DNA of 64,000 bases from Pseudo-nitzschia pungens (lineage: Eukaryota; Bacillariophyta; Bacillariophyceae; Bacillariales; Bacillariaceae), in the NCBI GenBank assembly GCA_037355855.1, contig CM074763.1, positions 3,348,001-3,412,000 on the forward strand, in the 5' to 3' direction. Below the pieces are notes generated by a model, which was not told where the DNA came from, made no database searches, and saw only the letters and a list, made by a program, of their open reading frames with translations. Both the position numbers and the translations under genes were made by a program. Positions 35,011 through 44,807 of the stretch are shown here, one piece after another (positions within the stretch are counted from its first letter, which is position 1; each line of letters opens with the position of its first letter).

Positions 35011-36060
35011 GGGGAGCCAAATGAGGTCCCCATCGATGCTCCTTTCTGTTCTTCCACCATGATTGGCATGGTATTCTTCAATTGCTGCTTCGCAAGCTGC
35101 GTTGATATGGGCTTGGAAGGTCTTGTTACTCCCTGGAATCATGAGCGCTTGAGTATGAGTATGGAAGGATTCAGTTTGATTGTTGCCGGGGCCCTTGTAG
35201 TTCTTGGAGTACTTGTTCTTCGAGCACTCGGACCAATCATGATTGTGGCCCGGAATTCTACATGGGTTGGATTTCTTCTTGTTGTTGTTGCCTTTGTGGT
35301 TGTGCGAGTTGCGCTTTCGAGAGTTGTTGCTATTATTGCTGTTGGAATTGTTCGAGCGTTTCTGTTGCTTGTTATTGTTCTTGTTGCTCTTCTTGTTGGC
35401 TTGGCGTTCGTGACAGCTCATATGATCCACAATATGCTGAACTGTGGTATCTTCTTGAATGCCACTGTGGATAATTCCATAGCTCTCGATCCATGCGGAC
35501 GGGAAAGAGTGCAACAGAATGGTGAGTTTCTCCACTTTAGAGAGGGGAGCGCTGCTTCCATCAAGCTTCTGGGTGTACTTCATGAGGACAAGGATCCGGT
35601 CTGCATGTTCTTTGCATGTTGCTGATGGCGTCTTCCGGCATTCCGCACTTCGTAGATAGGTGTGCATGATATCTCTGGCGTCTCTGGCGTTGCAGTAGAG
35701 CTTGGTGAAGTCAAGGAACGCTTGGTCATATCCACCAATTTCTTCTTGCGAGTATTGGTATTCTTCTGGGTCCAGTGGATCCTTTATCATATCATTCCAC
35801 TTGCTCTGCGCGTCAGTAGTGAGACAACGACTGAAGTGGGTGAGATAGATATCTATGGGCAATCTTAGAAGCTTGGCGGCGTTTCGGAAAGACTCCTCCA
35901 CAAAGAGCAGTTCTTCTAGTCCCCCGGTCTCAGTGAACAGGGGGACCTTCATGCTGTCGGTTCGGTCCTTGTCGACATTGTACAGGGTGAAGAGCTTGGG
36001 CTTGGTTCGATCGAAGGAGCTCTTGTAGGCAATTGGGGGATCTCTGTAGATGCCGGCCAT
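35008..36060 (-). CDS. gag: gypsy-2 gag
   Basis: 350 residues from ATG 36060 (MAGIYRDPPIAYKSSFDRT). The upstream open extension to 36159 is not conserved in the other copies, so I do not use it. Capsid-like region, basic Asn/Lys-rich linker with short NSN repeats, then CRIPGHNHDWSEC. It ends in UGA in frame with pol. No lesion is seen. Confidence 0.93.
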   Translation of the reverse strand: MAGIYRDPPIAYKSSFDRTKPKLFTLYNVDKDRTDSMKVPLFTETGGLEELLFVEESFRNAAKLLRLPIDIYLTHFSRCLTTDAQSKWNDMIKDPLDPEEYQYSQEEIGGYDQAFLDFTKLYCNARDARDIMHTYLRSAECRKTPSATCKEHADRILVLMKYTQKLDGSSAPLSKVEKLTILLHSFPSAWIESYGIIHSGIQEDTTVQHIVDHMSCHERQANKKSNKNNNKQQKRSNNSNSNNSNNSRKRNSHNHKGNNNKKKSNPCRIPGHNHDWSECSKNKYSKNYKGPGNNQTESFHTHTQALMIPGSNKTFQAHINAACEAAIEEYHANHGGRTERSIDGDLIWLP

Positions 36061-36172
36061 GTTGCTTGTTGGAGATACAAGGTGCTTGTTTTGTTGAGGA
36101 TAAGGGAGGTTTGGTTTGAATTCAGTACTGAGTTCTACTGTTTCTACTGTAAAGCACAAACAGTAATTACTG

Positions 36173-36498
36173 TGTTACGGTCTAGAGTAGAAATTCGGAG
36201 TAGTATGAATAATTGTGAATGTTTAGATACTTTACGAGATATTGTTACGTGAATTGAGAATGGAGACATATAAAATTTCGAGGTCGCGAGCATAGCCACA
36301 CTTTGGCATGCTCTGCCATAAATGTTGATTCATTGTCGGTTCCCACGATCAGGCATATATCCTAATCTGGGACTCGACCATAATAGTTAGAACACATATC
36401 GAAATGTATTCATGACTGAGGATATAATATTCGATTCCCATATGGGATTCGGTTAATTATTCAGTCGTGGCTTGAGCTAGCTACGCTAGCTCGTCACA
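36173..36498 (-). repeat. gypsy-2 5' LTR
   Basis: Appears identical to 30728-31053 over 326 bp. Followed inward by ACAGTAATTACTGT, the palindrome shared by all the copies with an intact junction. Confidence 0.95.
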
Positions 36499-36503
36499 AC
36501 CAT

Positions 36504-36951
36504 TGGTTGGCACAACTGGCTTCTTGGTAGGTGGTCTCCTCTCTGGTATCAAATCCAGGCTGACTACTACTCCCACATTGGAAGCAAGCGCTCTCCCAGA
36601 CGCTGGGCTACAGCTATCATCCATCAGTTCTTTCTTACCTCCTGGGATCTTTGGACCTATAGGAATGAACGACTCCATGGTCCTGGGGGAACCCTTGATG
36701 CTGAACAACACCAATCTCTTGATGCTTCCATCTCCTCTGAATTGGCCATTGGTGCCGCTGGTGCACTCCCCCAGTCACACTCCCTTTTACAAACCCCTTT
36801 CCAAGTCCTACAAGGTTACACCCTGACTGCCAAGAGGCAGTGGCTTGCAACCATCCACCTTGCCAGGAAGCAGTATGCAGCACCTGTCCAACCAGTGCAG
36901 CCTTATCAACGAGAGGCAGCTCTCCTAAGAGCCTGGCTTACTGGACCTTAG
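36504..36951 (+). pseudogene. LINE-2 ORF2 C-terminus
   Basis: After gypsy-2 the LINE resumes at GWHNWLLG. The reading frame from 30 kb continues as LLSGIKSRL-type sequence in one frame and EAALLRAWLTGP in another, so an indel separates them. A TAG directly after LTGP replaces the PQG-stop end of LINE-1 and LINE-3. The 3' UTR runs to 37255. Confidence 0.85.
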
Positions 36952-37268
36952 GATTGATCCCACTTTGTACCTTGGTTTTTCTTCTGTTCCTGCTTCTCAT
37001 CCTGTCCCATCCCTTTGGATACTGGGTCTTCTCCCAATATCTACAATCCCATCTCACTTGCTCTCAAGTCCCTACTTTGTGGGACTTGTTTTGTCTCTTT
37101 CCCTGTCTGATGTTCAAGGTTTGTTTGAAAAATTTGTCGTTCTACCACTTGGGGTCCTGACTCTCTGATGGAGGCGACGTTAAAGTCTGGTTACAGACTG
37201 AGTAACTTAGTTTCACCTTTGGTGATTAAAGTTATTTAAATACGTATATTATTATTAGTAGAGCATGT

Positions 37269-37725
37269 CTAGCTTTGAGAACAGCCATGGAATGGTTTAG
37301 AATCAAAGGAATATTCTAAGGACTGAATTGATTGTGCAAGGTCCTTGGTTGCCGGGAGAACCATTAGGATAGCATTGTGGTTTTTATGAGTGAAGGAGGA
37401 AACATCACTGTAGGAGTTCTCAAGAGAAGAGACACATTCCAGGTGTTGGGTCCTAAACTCTTCAGGTTGGGTGGTGATTTGATGATATTTGGTCTGGAAA
37501 GCATCAGCAGCTTGTTTAAAGAGGTGTTGGCAGCAGTTATCAAACTTTTTCACGTTGCCTTCAAATTTCTGCTGTTTGTTACACTAGTCAAGGAGGTCTG
37601 GTTAGATTTGAGCTTCTCCAGTTCTTGTTCTAGGTATTTGGCTTTAGCTTTGGCATACTTGGCTGTAGTCTCTGCTATTTTGAGTTCATCTTCAGTGGCT
37701 TTTAGACAAGCTTCAGTAGCAATTC
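37269..37725 (-). pseudogene. coiled-coil protein fragment, frameshifted
   Basis: Unrecognised. Two frames joined by an indel near 37553 give about 150 residues: a Lys/Glu/Ala-rich heptad-like segment (TAKYAKAKAKYLEQELEKLK), then a Gln/Phe-rich part (CCQHLFKQAADAFQTKYHQ) ending GCSQS-stop at 37269. The N-terminal side is fused in frame to a truncated gypsy integrase at KQYGI|ATEAC. LINE-2 inserted at its C-terminal edge, so its stop codon lies inside the LINE-2 TSD. It could be part of another retroelement or a captured host gene. Confidence 0.55.
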
Positions 37726-39489
37726 CATACTGCTTGAGAATGAGTTGGAATTCGGCTCCTAGGAACTCACCACCATTGTCATGGATGCACCTGTTTGGTC
37801 TGGGGTATCTTGAGAGCCAGCAGTTCTTGAATTGATCCGAGACATGCTGAGAAGACTTGTCCCTGATCCGGATGATTTCAAGAAGGTTGGTAACTGGATC
37901 AATGCAGGTGAGGGCCTTGAAGTTGTAGGTCTTGCTTTGAGCTGTAATCTTCCATGGGCCTATAAGATCCACATGGACTTCATGGAAAGGAGATAGTGGC
38001 GCTTCTTTGGGAGGAAGCTTTCCATATTTGGCTTGCCTGCTCTTGTATTGGATGCAATTGTCAGGGCAAATGTAGGACCTGCATAGGTTGGACAGGTTGT
38101 CTGCATAGAATCGAGCTGAGATGGTTTGATATAATCTGGTGGATCCACAATGACCCAACAGGAGATGATACCATTTGATGGTATCATTTGTGAGGGAACC
38201 TGGTATGTAAATTCTCCAATTATCTGGATTCGATTGGTTGGCATAGCAGAGGATGTTGTTGCCTTCTAATTCTTGGTGGAAGAAGGCTTTGGATTGAATC
38301 TTAAATTTGATGGTAGGATCCTTTTGCTGATGAAGATAGATATTGGAATAGTTCACCGGGCATTCCAGGTCTTGGTTATTTGGTAGGTTGATCAGGCACT
38401 CATTGTTCAGCAAACAGGATTGTAGTTCTCTGTCTGCGTCATTGCATAAGTGCTGGAATAGGTTCAGTAATTCAGCTAAAAACAGTTCTTCATCTTGCTT
38501 GGGAACTTCAAGCTTCAAGAAATCGATTAAGGTGCCCTTACCAAGAGCTTCTTTCTTCCCCACAGTAGGTGGATCCATCCGGGGGAGCCGCGAGAAGGCA
38601 TCAGCAAGAACATTCTTCTTGCCTTCAACATAGGTGAGGTTGACACCGAATTCTTCAAGGAATAATCTCCACCGGAGGACTCGCTGGACTGAGAGAGTTC
38701 TGAAGGTAAGGTTCTTATGGTCAGTGTATACATTGATGACTCCACCTAGGAGCATCTTTCTGTACTCTTTGCAGCAGAGTACTATAGCGAGGAGTTCTTT
38801 TTCCATAGTAGTGTAGTTCTTCTGGGCATCAGATAGTTTCTTGGACCAATATGCTATAGGCTTGCCATCTTGTAGGATGGCAGCGCCAAGTTGTAGGTCT
38901 GAGGCATCAGTGTACAGTTCAAAGGGCTTGTTAAGGTCTGGATAGGTGTTCAGCGCATCCGCTGCCACCATGGCTTTCATCTCTTGAAAGGCCTTGTCTT
39001 GAGCAGGTCCCCAAGTGAAAGCTGAAGGAGCCTTCCTTTGCTTGCCTTTGATGGCAGCTGCTTGAGGAGTGTTCCTGGGGCTACCGGTGATATCAAAGAG
39101 GGGAGCCAGGATATGAGATCTTCGGGGCCACATGTCCCTCTAGTACCCTACTGCTCTGAGGAAGGACTTGACTTGAGTCACAGTTCTTGGTTGGTTCATA
39201 TGTAGGATGGCTTCTATTTTCTTCCTCCAAGGCTTAACTGCTGTAGGTGTCATCCAGTAACCAAGGAAGCCGGTCTCTTGTACAGCCCAATCACACTTGA
39301 GTGGGTTGCATTTAAGTCCATTTTGGTTGAGCCGGTCTAGGATCTTGTCTATGGTCTTCATGTGTACATCAAAAGATCCATTGGTCCAAATGCCAATATC
39401 ATCAATATAAACAGTGCAGTCAGTGTCTTGTAGGATATCTTCCATAAGTTGCTGCGCAACATCCGGGGAGACTTTAACTCCCATTGGTA
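37726..39489 (-). mobile_element. gypsy-3: truncated pol fragment
   Basis: Minus-strand pol from the RT (MGVKVSPDVAQQ, 39484; YIDDIGIW) through RNase H (YTDASDLQLGAA) to mid-integrase (IHDNGGEFLGAEFQ), cut at KQYGI near 37728. A lesion near 39135-39142 breaks the frame at AVGY|RDMW. No LTR is attached. The right edge (39489) joins a second pol fragment in opposite orientation. Confidence 0.9.
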
Positions 39490-40204
39490 ATTAGAGGTCA
39501 ATAAGATACTTTGCTACGCCAACCAATCCAATCCCGAATGCTGGAGAATCTACATCCCAGCATCCCTCATTAATGATACCATCAAATAATGGTATCATCT
39601 CCTGTTGGGTCATTGTGGATCCACTCGGTTACACCAAACTATATCAGCTCGCTTCTACGCTGACAACTTAACCAGCTTATGCAAGTCCTACATATGCCCA
39701 GACCAATGCATCCAATACAAGAATCAAAATTCCCAATATGGCAAGCTTCCCCCAAGGAAGCACCACTGTCCCCATTTCAAGAGGTCCATGTGGATCTAAT
39801 AGGTCCCTGGAAGATTACAGCACAAGGAAAAACTTACAACTTCAAGGCCCTAACCTGTATTGCTCCAGTTACTAATCTCCTGGAAATTATCAGAATCAGA
39901 GACAAGTCCTCCCACCATGTATCAGACCAATTCAAGAACTGTTGGCTCTCAAGATATCCAAGACCTATCAGATGCGTCCACGACAATGGTGGAGAATTCC
40001 TAGGAGCTGAATTTCAGACTACCCTCAAGCAGTATGGAATCCAATCGGTTCCAACAACAGTGAAGAAACCCCAGTCAAACACAATCTGTGAAAGAGTCCA
40101 TCATACAGTTGCTGATATCCTCAGAGTCCTGGTACACGTTAATCCCCCACAAGTCAACACCAGAGCTAGTCAGCTCATGGACAATGCCCTGGCAACCTGT
40201 ATGA
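39490..40204 (+). mobile_element. gypsy-4: truncated integrase fragment
   Basis: Plus-strand pol from just before the integrase zinc region (YANQSNP) through LGHCGSTRLHQTI, VDLIGPW, HDNGGEF and ICERVHH to ALATCM. Frameshifts occur near 39590 and 39770. The right end is the LINE-3 insertion site: TGCCCTGGCAACCTGTATGA at 40185-40204 is repeated at 58398-58417. Confidence 0.9.
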
Positions 40205-40578
40205 TAATAATATACGTATTTAAATAACTTTAATCACCAAAGGTGAAACTAAATTACTCAGTCTGTAACCAGACTTTAACGTCGCCTCCATCATAGAGTC
40301 AGGACCCCAAGTGGCAGAACGACAAATTTTCAAACAAACCTTGAACATCAAGCAGGGAAAAAGACAAACAATTCCCACAAAATAGGGACTTGAGAGAAAG
40401 TGAAATGGGAATGAAGATATTGGGATAAGATCCAGTATCAAAAGGGATGGGACAGGATAAGAAGCAGGAACAGAAGACAAAACCAAGGTACAAAGTGTAA
40501 TCAACCCTGAGGTCCAGTAAGCCAGGCTCTGAGAAGAGCAGCCTCTTGTTGGTATGGCTGCACTGGTGGGACAGGCGC
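40205..40578 (-). pseudogene. LINE-3 ORF2 last codons and 3' UTR
   Basis: Beyond gypsy-5 the ORF2 C-terminus reads EAALLRAWLTGPQG and stops with TGA at 40503-40501. The 3' UTR (40205-40500) matches LINE-1 and LINE-2 and ends TTTAAATACGTATATTATCA-like, without poly(A). Confidence 0.9.
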
Positions 40579-40841
40579 TGTTACACTCTAAGGTAGAAAA
40601 ATTGGAGTAGTATGAAAAAAAGTGACTAAATCATTAACTCTTAAAAGAGCATTTCAGTTTTCGTGTGAACGTTTGAATACACACGAGCGCGCCTTGCTAC
40701 TATTTGAATAACGGCGCACATGCATTGCTGGAGCGCCCGGCGTATAGTTTGAATATTTGTATTCGAACGCCGGTCAGCTCGTATGTGGGATTCGGTTAAT
40801 TATTTAATCGTGATTCATGCTTGCTACGCTAGCATGTCACA
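40579..40841 (-). repeat. gypsy-5 3' LTR
   Basis: Minus-strand start TGTGACATGCTAGCGTAGCA, end CTTAGAGTGTAACA. Shorter than, and mostly unlike, the LTRs of gypsy-1 and -2, but it shares AATTAACCGAATCCC near the head and ATACTACTCC near the tail. The head is again palindromic (CATGCT...AGCATG). Confidence 0.95.
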
Positions 40842-40871
40842 TAGTGCCTCATGATTAGACGAAGCCTGCTA

Positions 40872-43800
40872 TTAAGTTGACCAATGAATGGTCGTCGACT
40901 CCGACTCCGGCTCCTTGTAAGGGGTCAGCTTCCGGATGTTCACGGTTTCGGCTACTGAAGGAGCTTTCTGCAGTTTCACTGTGCCATTGTCATTAACTTG
41001 GATGATAATGAAGGGTCCTGTTCTTCTAGGCTGTAGCTTATCTGGATCCGGTTCCTGCAACCATACCTTGTCGTTGATTCGGAAGGTATGTTCTATTCTC
41101 TTGGCATTGTCCCGGAGCAGCGCTTTGTTGATTCCTTGTTGTCGTAGCTGCTTGAGGGCTAATAGATTGGAGGTTAAAGGCAAATCTATCATCATATCCC
41201 TGTTGAACACCAGGGAACCGGGGGATGCTTGCAAAGAGGTACTGACAGCACATCTGGAGGCGTGCATGCATGTTGCCAGCGCGTTGTCCATCAGCTGTGT
41301 GGCTCTGGCATTGGCTTGTGGAGGATTAACATGTACTAGAACTCGTAGGATATCAGCAACTGTGTGATGGACGCGTTCACAGATGGCGTTGGCTTGTGGA
41401 TTTTTGACTGTCGTGGGGACTGATTGGACTCCATACTGCTTGAGAGTGAGTTGGAATTCAGCCCCTAGGAACTCACCACCATTGTCATGGATGCATCTGT
41501 TTGGTCTAGGATATCTTGAGAGCCAGCAGTTCTTGAATTGATCAGAGACATGCTGAGAAGATTTGTCCCTAATCCGGATGATTTCAAGTAGGTTGGTAAC
41601 TGGGTCAATACAAGTGAGGGCTTTGAAGTTGTAGATCTTGTTTTGAGCTGTAATTTTCCAAGGGCCTATAAGATCAACGTGGACTTCATCGAAGGGAGAT
41701 ACCGGGGCTTCTTTGGGAGGAAGCTTCCCATATTTAGCTTGCCTGCTCTTGTATTGGATGCAGTCATCAGGGCAAATGTAGGACTTGCATAAGTTGGACA
41801 GGTTGTCTGCGTAGAAGCGAGCTGAGATAGTCTTGTATAATCTGGTGGATCCACAATGACCCAACAGGAGATGGTACCATTTGATGGTATCGTTCGTGAG
41901 AGAGCTTGGTATGTAAATTCGCCAATTATCTGGATTGGATTGGTTGGCATAGCACAGGATGTTATTGCCTTGCAGTTCTTGGTAGAAGAATGCTTTGGAT
42001 TGGATCTTGAACTTGACAGTCGGGTCCTTCTGCTGATGGAGGTATATCTTGTTGTAGTTAACCGGGCATTCCATGTCTTGGTTGTTTGGTAGATTGACTA
42101 GACACTCATTGTTCAGCAAACAGGAGTACAACTCTTGGTCTGCGTCATTGCATAAGTGCTGGAATAGGTTCGGGAACTCTGCTAAAAACAGTTCTTCATC
42201 TTGCTTGGGGACTTCAAGTTTCAAAAAATCAACGAGAGTGCCCTTACCAAGGGCTTCTTTCTTCCCCACAGTAGGTGGATCCATCCGGGGGAGCCTGGAG
42301 AAGGCATCAGCAAGAACATTCTTCTTGCCTGGCACATAGGTGAGATTGACTCCGAATTCTTCAAGGAATAGTCTCCACCGGAGGACTCGTTGGACGGAAA
42401 GCGTGCGGAAGGTAAGGTTCTTATGGTCAGTGTATACGTTGATTACACCACCAAGTAGCATCTTGCGGTATTCTTTGCAGCAGAGTACTATTGCAAGGAG
42501 CTCTTTCTCCGTGGTAGTATAGTTCTTTTGGGCATCAGATAGTTTCTTGGACCAGTATGCAATGGGCTTGCCATCTTGGAGGATAGCAGCGCCGAGCTGT
42601 AGGTCTGAGGCATCAGTGTACAGTTCAAAGGGCTTGTTAAGGTCGGGATAGGTGTTCAGCGCATCTGCTGCCACCATTGCTTTCATCTCTTGAAAGGCTT
42701 TATCTTGAGCAGGTCCCCACGTGAAAGCTGAAGGAGCTTTGCGTTGCTTGCCTTTGATGGCAGCTGCTTGAGGAGTCTTGGGGGTTCCAGTGATATCAAA
42801 TAGAGGAGCTAAGACGTGTGATCTGCGAGGCCACATATCTCTGTAGTATCCTACTGCTCCTAGAAAGGACTTGACTTGGGTCACAGTTCTTGGCCGGTCC
42901 ATATGTAGAATCGCTTCGATCTTCTTTCTCCATGGCTTAACAGCTGTAGGTGTCATCCAGTATCCAAGGAAGTCAGTCTCTTGTACAGCCCAATCACATT
43001 TGAGTGGGTTGCACTTGAGTCCATTTTGATTGAGCCGGTCTAGGATCTTGTCTATAGTCTTCATGTGGAGGTCAAAGGATCCATTGGTCCATATCCCAAT
43101 ATCGTCGATATAAACAGTGCAGTCAGTGTCTTGTAGGATATCTTCCATTAGTTGTTGGGCAACATCTGGAGAGACTTTGACACCCATTGGTAGTCTTTGG
43201 TACTCATAGCAACCATAAGGCGTCACTATGGTACAGAGCTTCTTGCTTGCGTCGTCCAGTTCAAAGCAGTAGTATTGCATGGACAAATCGATCTTGGTGA
43301 AGTGGGTGTATTTGCCACGTTTGTTCATGATGTCTTGTATCCGAAGGATTGGATATGGTCTTCGCTCAAGAAGTTCATTCAGTTCTCTAAAGTCTGATAC
43401 CCATCGAACTCTGTTGTCTTTCTTTGGTACTATGAAGGTTGGAAAGGCCCATTCAGCTGGTCCAGTGCATCTTTTGAGTACTCCATCATTGCAAAGATTC
43501 TGGAGTTCCCTTTTGAATAGGTCTTCTCTCTTGTATGCGACTGGATAAGGCTTCTTGTGTATGGGCTTGGATCCAGGCTTCAGTCTTAGAGAGATCTTCT
43601 TGTGTGGATACTTGCCAAGTTCTCCATTGAAGACGTTAGGGTACTTGTTTAGGATGGCTTGGAACTGTTGTTGCTCTGATTTGGACATGTGGGACTGTTG
43701 CTGTGCGACTGTGGACGGATCTGTTTCTTGGTAGGCTCTGTCTAGGATCACCTTGGATTTGTATGGATTGGCAAAGGAGGGATCGTCAGCAAAGAGTTCA

Positions 43801-44804
43801 GCATCTTCGAGTTCTTCCATGAGCATAGTGTAGTCGGTCTCATGATATAAGGACGTGTCCTTCATAGGAATGGTTCTATCCATCCATTGTACTGCTCCTT
43901 CTTTGAATAGGAGATTGATCTTTGCTAGGTGGAGGAAGTCTCTGCCTAGTATCAAATCGTATCTGCAGTTGGGTGAATGGAAGAGCCTTGCCTCTTGTTG
44001 GTCTATGGTGTAGTTGCCAAACTCTTGTAGCTTGATGTTCTTCATGATGACATATTCTGTAGTATCGAAGCTTCCATTGGCTGTAGTAGTTAGGACTTGG
44101 TGCTTACTTCGTAGTGGCATTGTGCCAAATGGTAGTGCTCTCTTGTTGATCAGAGTTCCGGAGGATCCACTATCTAGTAGGGCTAGTAGTGGTCTTGATT
44201 TTGTAGGGATGCCTTGTATGAACTGTATGTTGGTTAGTAGAATAGGAGCCACGTTGCTCGTATTCGGAATAGGAGCCACGTTGCTCTTATTCTGGGATGC
44301 CTGTTCTGCTGGATTTCCAGCAGTCGACAGCAGCTTTAAATAATTTTGCTCCAGCGCACCTCCTTTGGTGTAGTCTCTGGGTTTTCCGGGATTGCAATAG
44401 AGGTTTTTTGCTGTACCGGTAGACCAATTTCTTGCCAGGGACAAGGTTGGTCCATTTGTTGCTGCTGCTGTCTTATTCGGATCGATAGTGATCGATGATG
44501 CGTCTGTTGTACCCTTGGATCGATTCGGTTGGTTTCGATTCGGATCCACGTTCGATATATCCTGTAGGATGTTACGAACAATTGCTTTTGCTGCTGCTGT
44601 GGCAGGCTTTGTTGCTGAGCGCTCAACAGGAATACTCCATCCTGTAGGTTCCTTCCCCTCTTTCTCCGGGAGATCTCCTCCATGCGTCATCCCAGACAGC
44701 AGGGCTGTACTGGCATCCAGTTCCAGGGGAGCTGGAGGCAAGGTGATTGCTGGTTTTAGTGAAGCCGGGGGCTTCTGTTTTGGAGGCCTGGAGCCTCCGG
44801 AGAC
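40872..44804 (-). CDS. pol: gypsy-5 pol polyprotein (PR-RT-RNase H-IN)
   Basis: An uninterrupted frame of about 1310 codons after the gag UGA. Counting from 44741: protease DSGSSGT near residue 190; RT with YIDDIGIW near 545; RNase H with YTDASD near 708 and ADAFSRLP; integrase zinc region WYHLLLGHCG...CKSYICPDDC near 957-1000; catalytic D, D, E in VDLIGPW (about 1018), IHDNGGEF (about 1082) and ICERVHH (about 1119); GPF module (RRTGPFIIIQV) near 1240. The stop is at 40872. There is no ATG near its start, so expression probably depends on readthrough of the gag UGA; reinitiation at an internal ATG (MTHGGDLPEKEG) is an alternative. Confidence 0.95.
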   Translation of the reverse strand, partial: VSGGSRPPKQKPPASLKPAITLPPAPLELDASTALLSGMTHGGDLPEKEGKEPTGWSIPVERSATKPATAAAKAIVRNILQDISNVDPNRNQPNRSKGTTDASSITIDPNKTAAATNGPTLSLARNWSTGTAKNLYCNPGKPRDYTKGGALEQNYLKLLSTAGNPAEQASQNKSNVAPIPNTSNVAPILLTNIQFIQGIPTKSRPLLALLDSGSSGTLINKRALPFGTMPLRSKHQVLTTTANGSFDTTEYVIMKNIKLQEFGNYTIDQQEARLFHSPNCRYDLILGRDFLHLAKINLLFKEGAVQWMDRTIPMKDTSLYHETDYTMLMEELEDAELFADDPSFANPYKSKVILDRAYQETDPSTVAQQQSHMSKSEQQQFQAILNKYPNVFNGELGKYPHKKISLRLKPGSKPIHKKPYPVAYKREDLFKRELQNLCNDGVLKRCTGPAEWAFPTFIVPKKDNRVRWVSDFRELNELLERRPYPILRIQDIMNKRGKYTHFTKIDLSMQYYCFELDDASKKLCTIVTPYGCYEYQRLPMGVKVSPDVAQQLMEDILQDTDCTVYIDDIGIWTNGSFDLHMKTIDKILDRLNQNGLKCNPLKCDWAVQETDFLGYWMTPTAVKPWRKKIEAILHMDRPRTVTQVKSFLGAVGYYRDMWPRRSHVLAPLFDITGTPKTPQAAAIKGKQRKAPSAFTWGPAQDKAFQEMKAMVAADALNTYPDLNKPFELYTDASDLQLGAAILQDGKPIAYWSKKLSDAQKNYTTTEKELLAIVLCCKEYRKMLLGGVINVYTDHKNLTFRTLSVQRVLRWRLFLEEFGVNLTYVPGKKNVLADAFSRLPRMDPPTVGKKEALGKGTLVDFLKLEVPKQDEELFLAEFPNLFQHLCNDADQELYSCLLNNECLVNLPNNQDMECPVNYNKIYLHQQKDPTVKFKIQSKAFFYQELQGNNILCYANQSNPDNWRIYIPSSLTNDTIKWYHLLLGHCGSTRLYKTISARFYADNLSNLCKSYICPDDCIQYKSRQAKYGKLPPKEAPVSPFDEVHVDLIGPWKITAQNKIYNFKALTCIDPVTNLLEIIRIRDKSSQHVSDQFKNCWLSRYPRPNRCIHDNGGEFLGAEFQLTLKQYGVQSVPTTVKNPQANAICERVHHTVADILRVLVHVNPPQANARATQLMDNALATCMHASRCAVSTSLQASPGSLVFNRDMMIDLPLTSNLLALKQLRQQGINKALLRDNAKRIEHTFRINDKVWLQEPDPDKLQPRRTGPFIIIQVNDNGTVKLQKAPSVAETVNIRKLTPYKEPESESTTIHWST

Positions 44805-44807
44805 TCA
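44782..44807 (-). promoter_or_regulatory. gag UGA stop with downstream hairpin (gypsy-5)
   Basis: TGA at 44807-44805, 6-nt spacer, then a 6-bp stem GGAGGC-TCCAG-GCCTCC at 44798-44782. Stem sequence differs from gypsy-1 on both sides, consistent with paired change. Confidence 0.5.

Larger units (their letters stand above)
30728..36498 (-). mobile_element. gypsy-2: Ty3/gypsy retrotransposon, nearly complete
   Basis: Minus-strand element with 326-bp LTRs at 30728-31053 and 36173-36498 that look identical, and TSD ACCAT at 30723-30727 and 36499-36503. It is inserted in LINE-2 in the orientation opposite to gypsy-1. Its LTR is a diverged relative of the gypsy-1 LTR. Pol has one in-frame stop. Confidence 0.96.
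17967..37255 (+). mobile_element. LINE-2: 5'-truncated LINE split by two LTR elements
   Basis: LINE-2 occupies 17967-21107, 26904-30727 and 36504-37255. A perfect 21-bp TSD starting TAGTAGAGCATG flanks it at 17946-17966 and 37256-37276. The 5' end breaks inside ORF1 (PDWRTAS). The 3' end reads TTTAAATACGTATATTATTA without poly(A). Gypsy-1 and gypsy-2 interrupt it. Removing each, with one copy of its 5-bp TSD, rejoins LINE sequence exactly. Confidence 0.95.
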
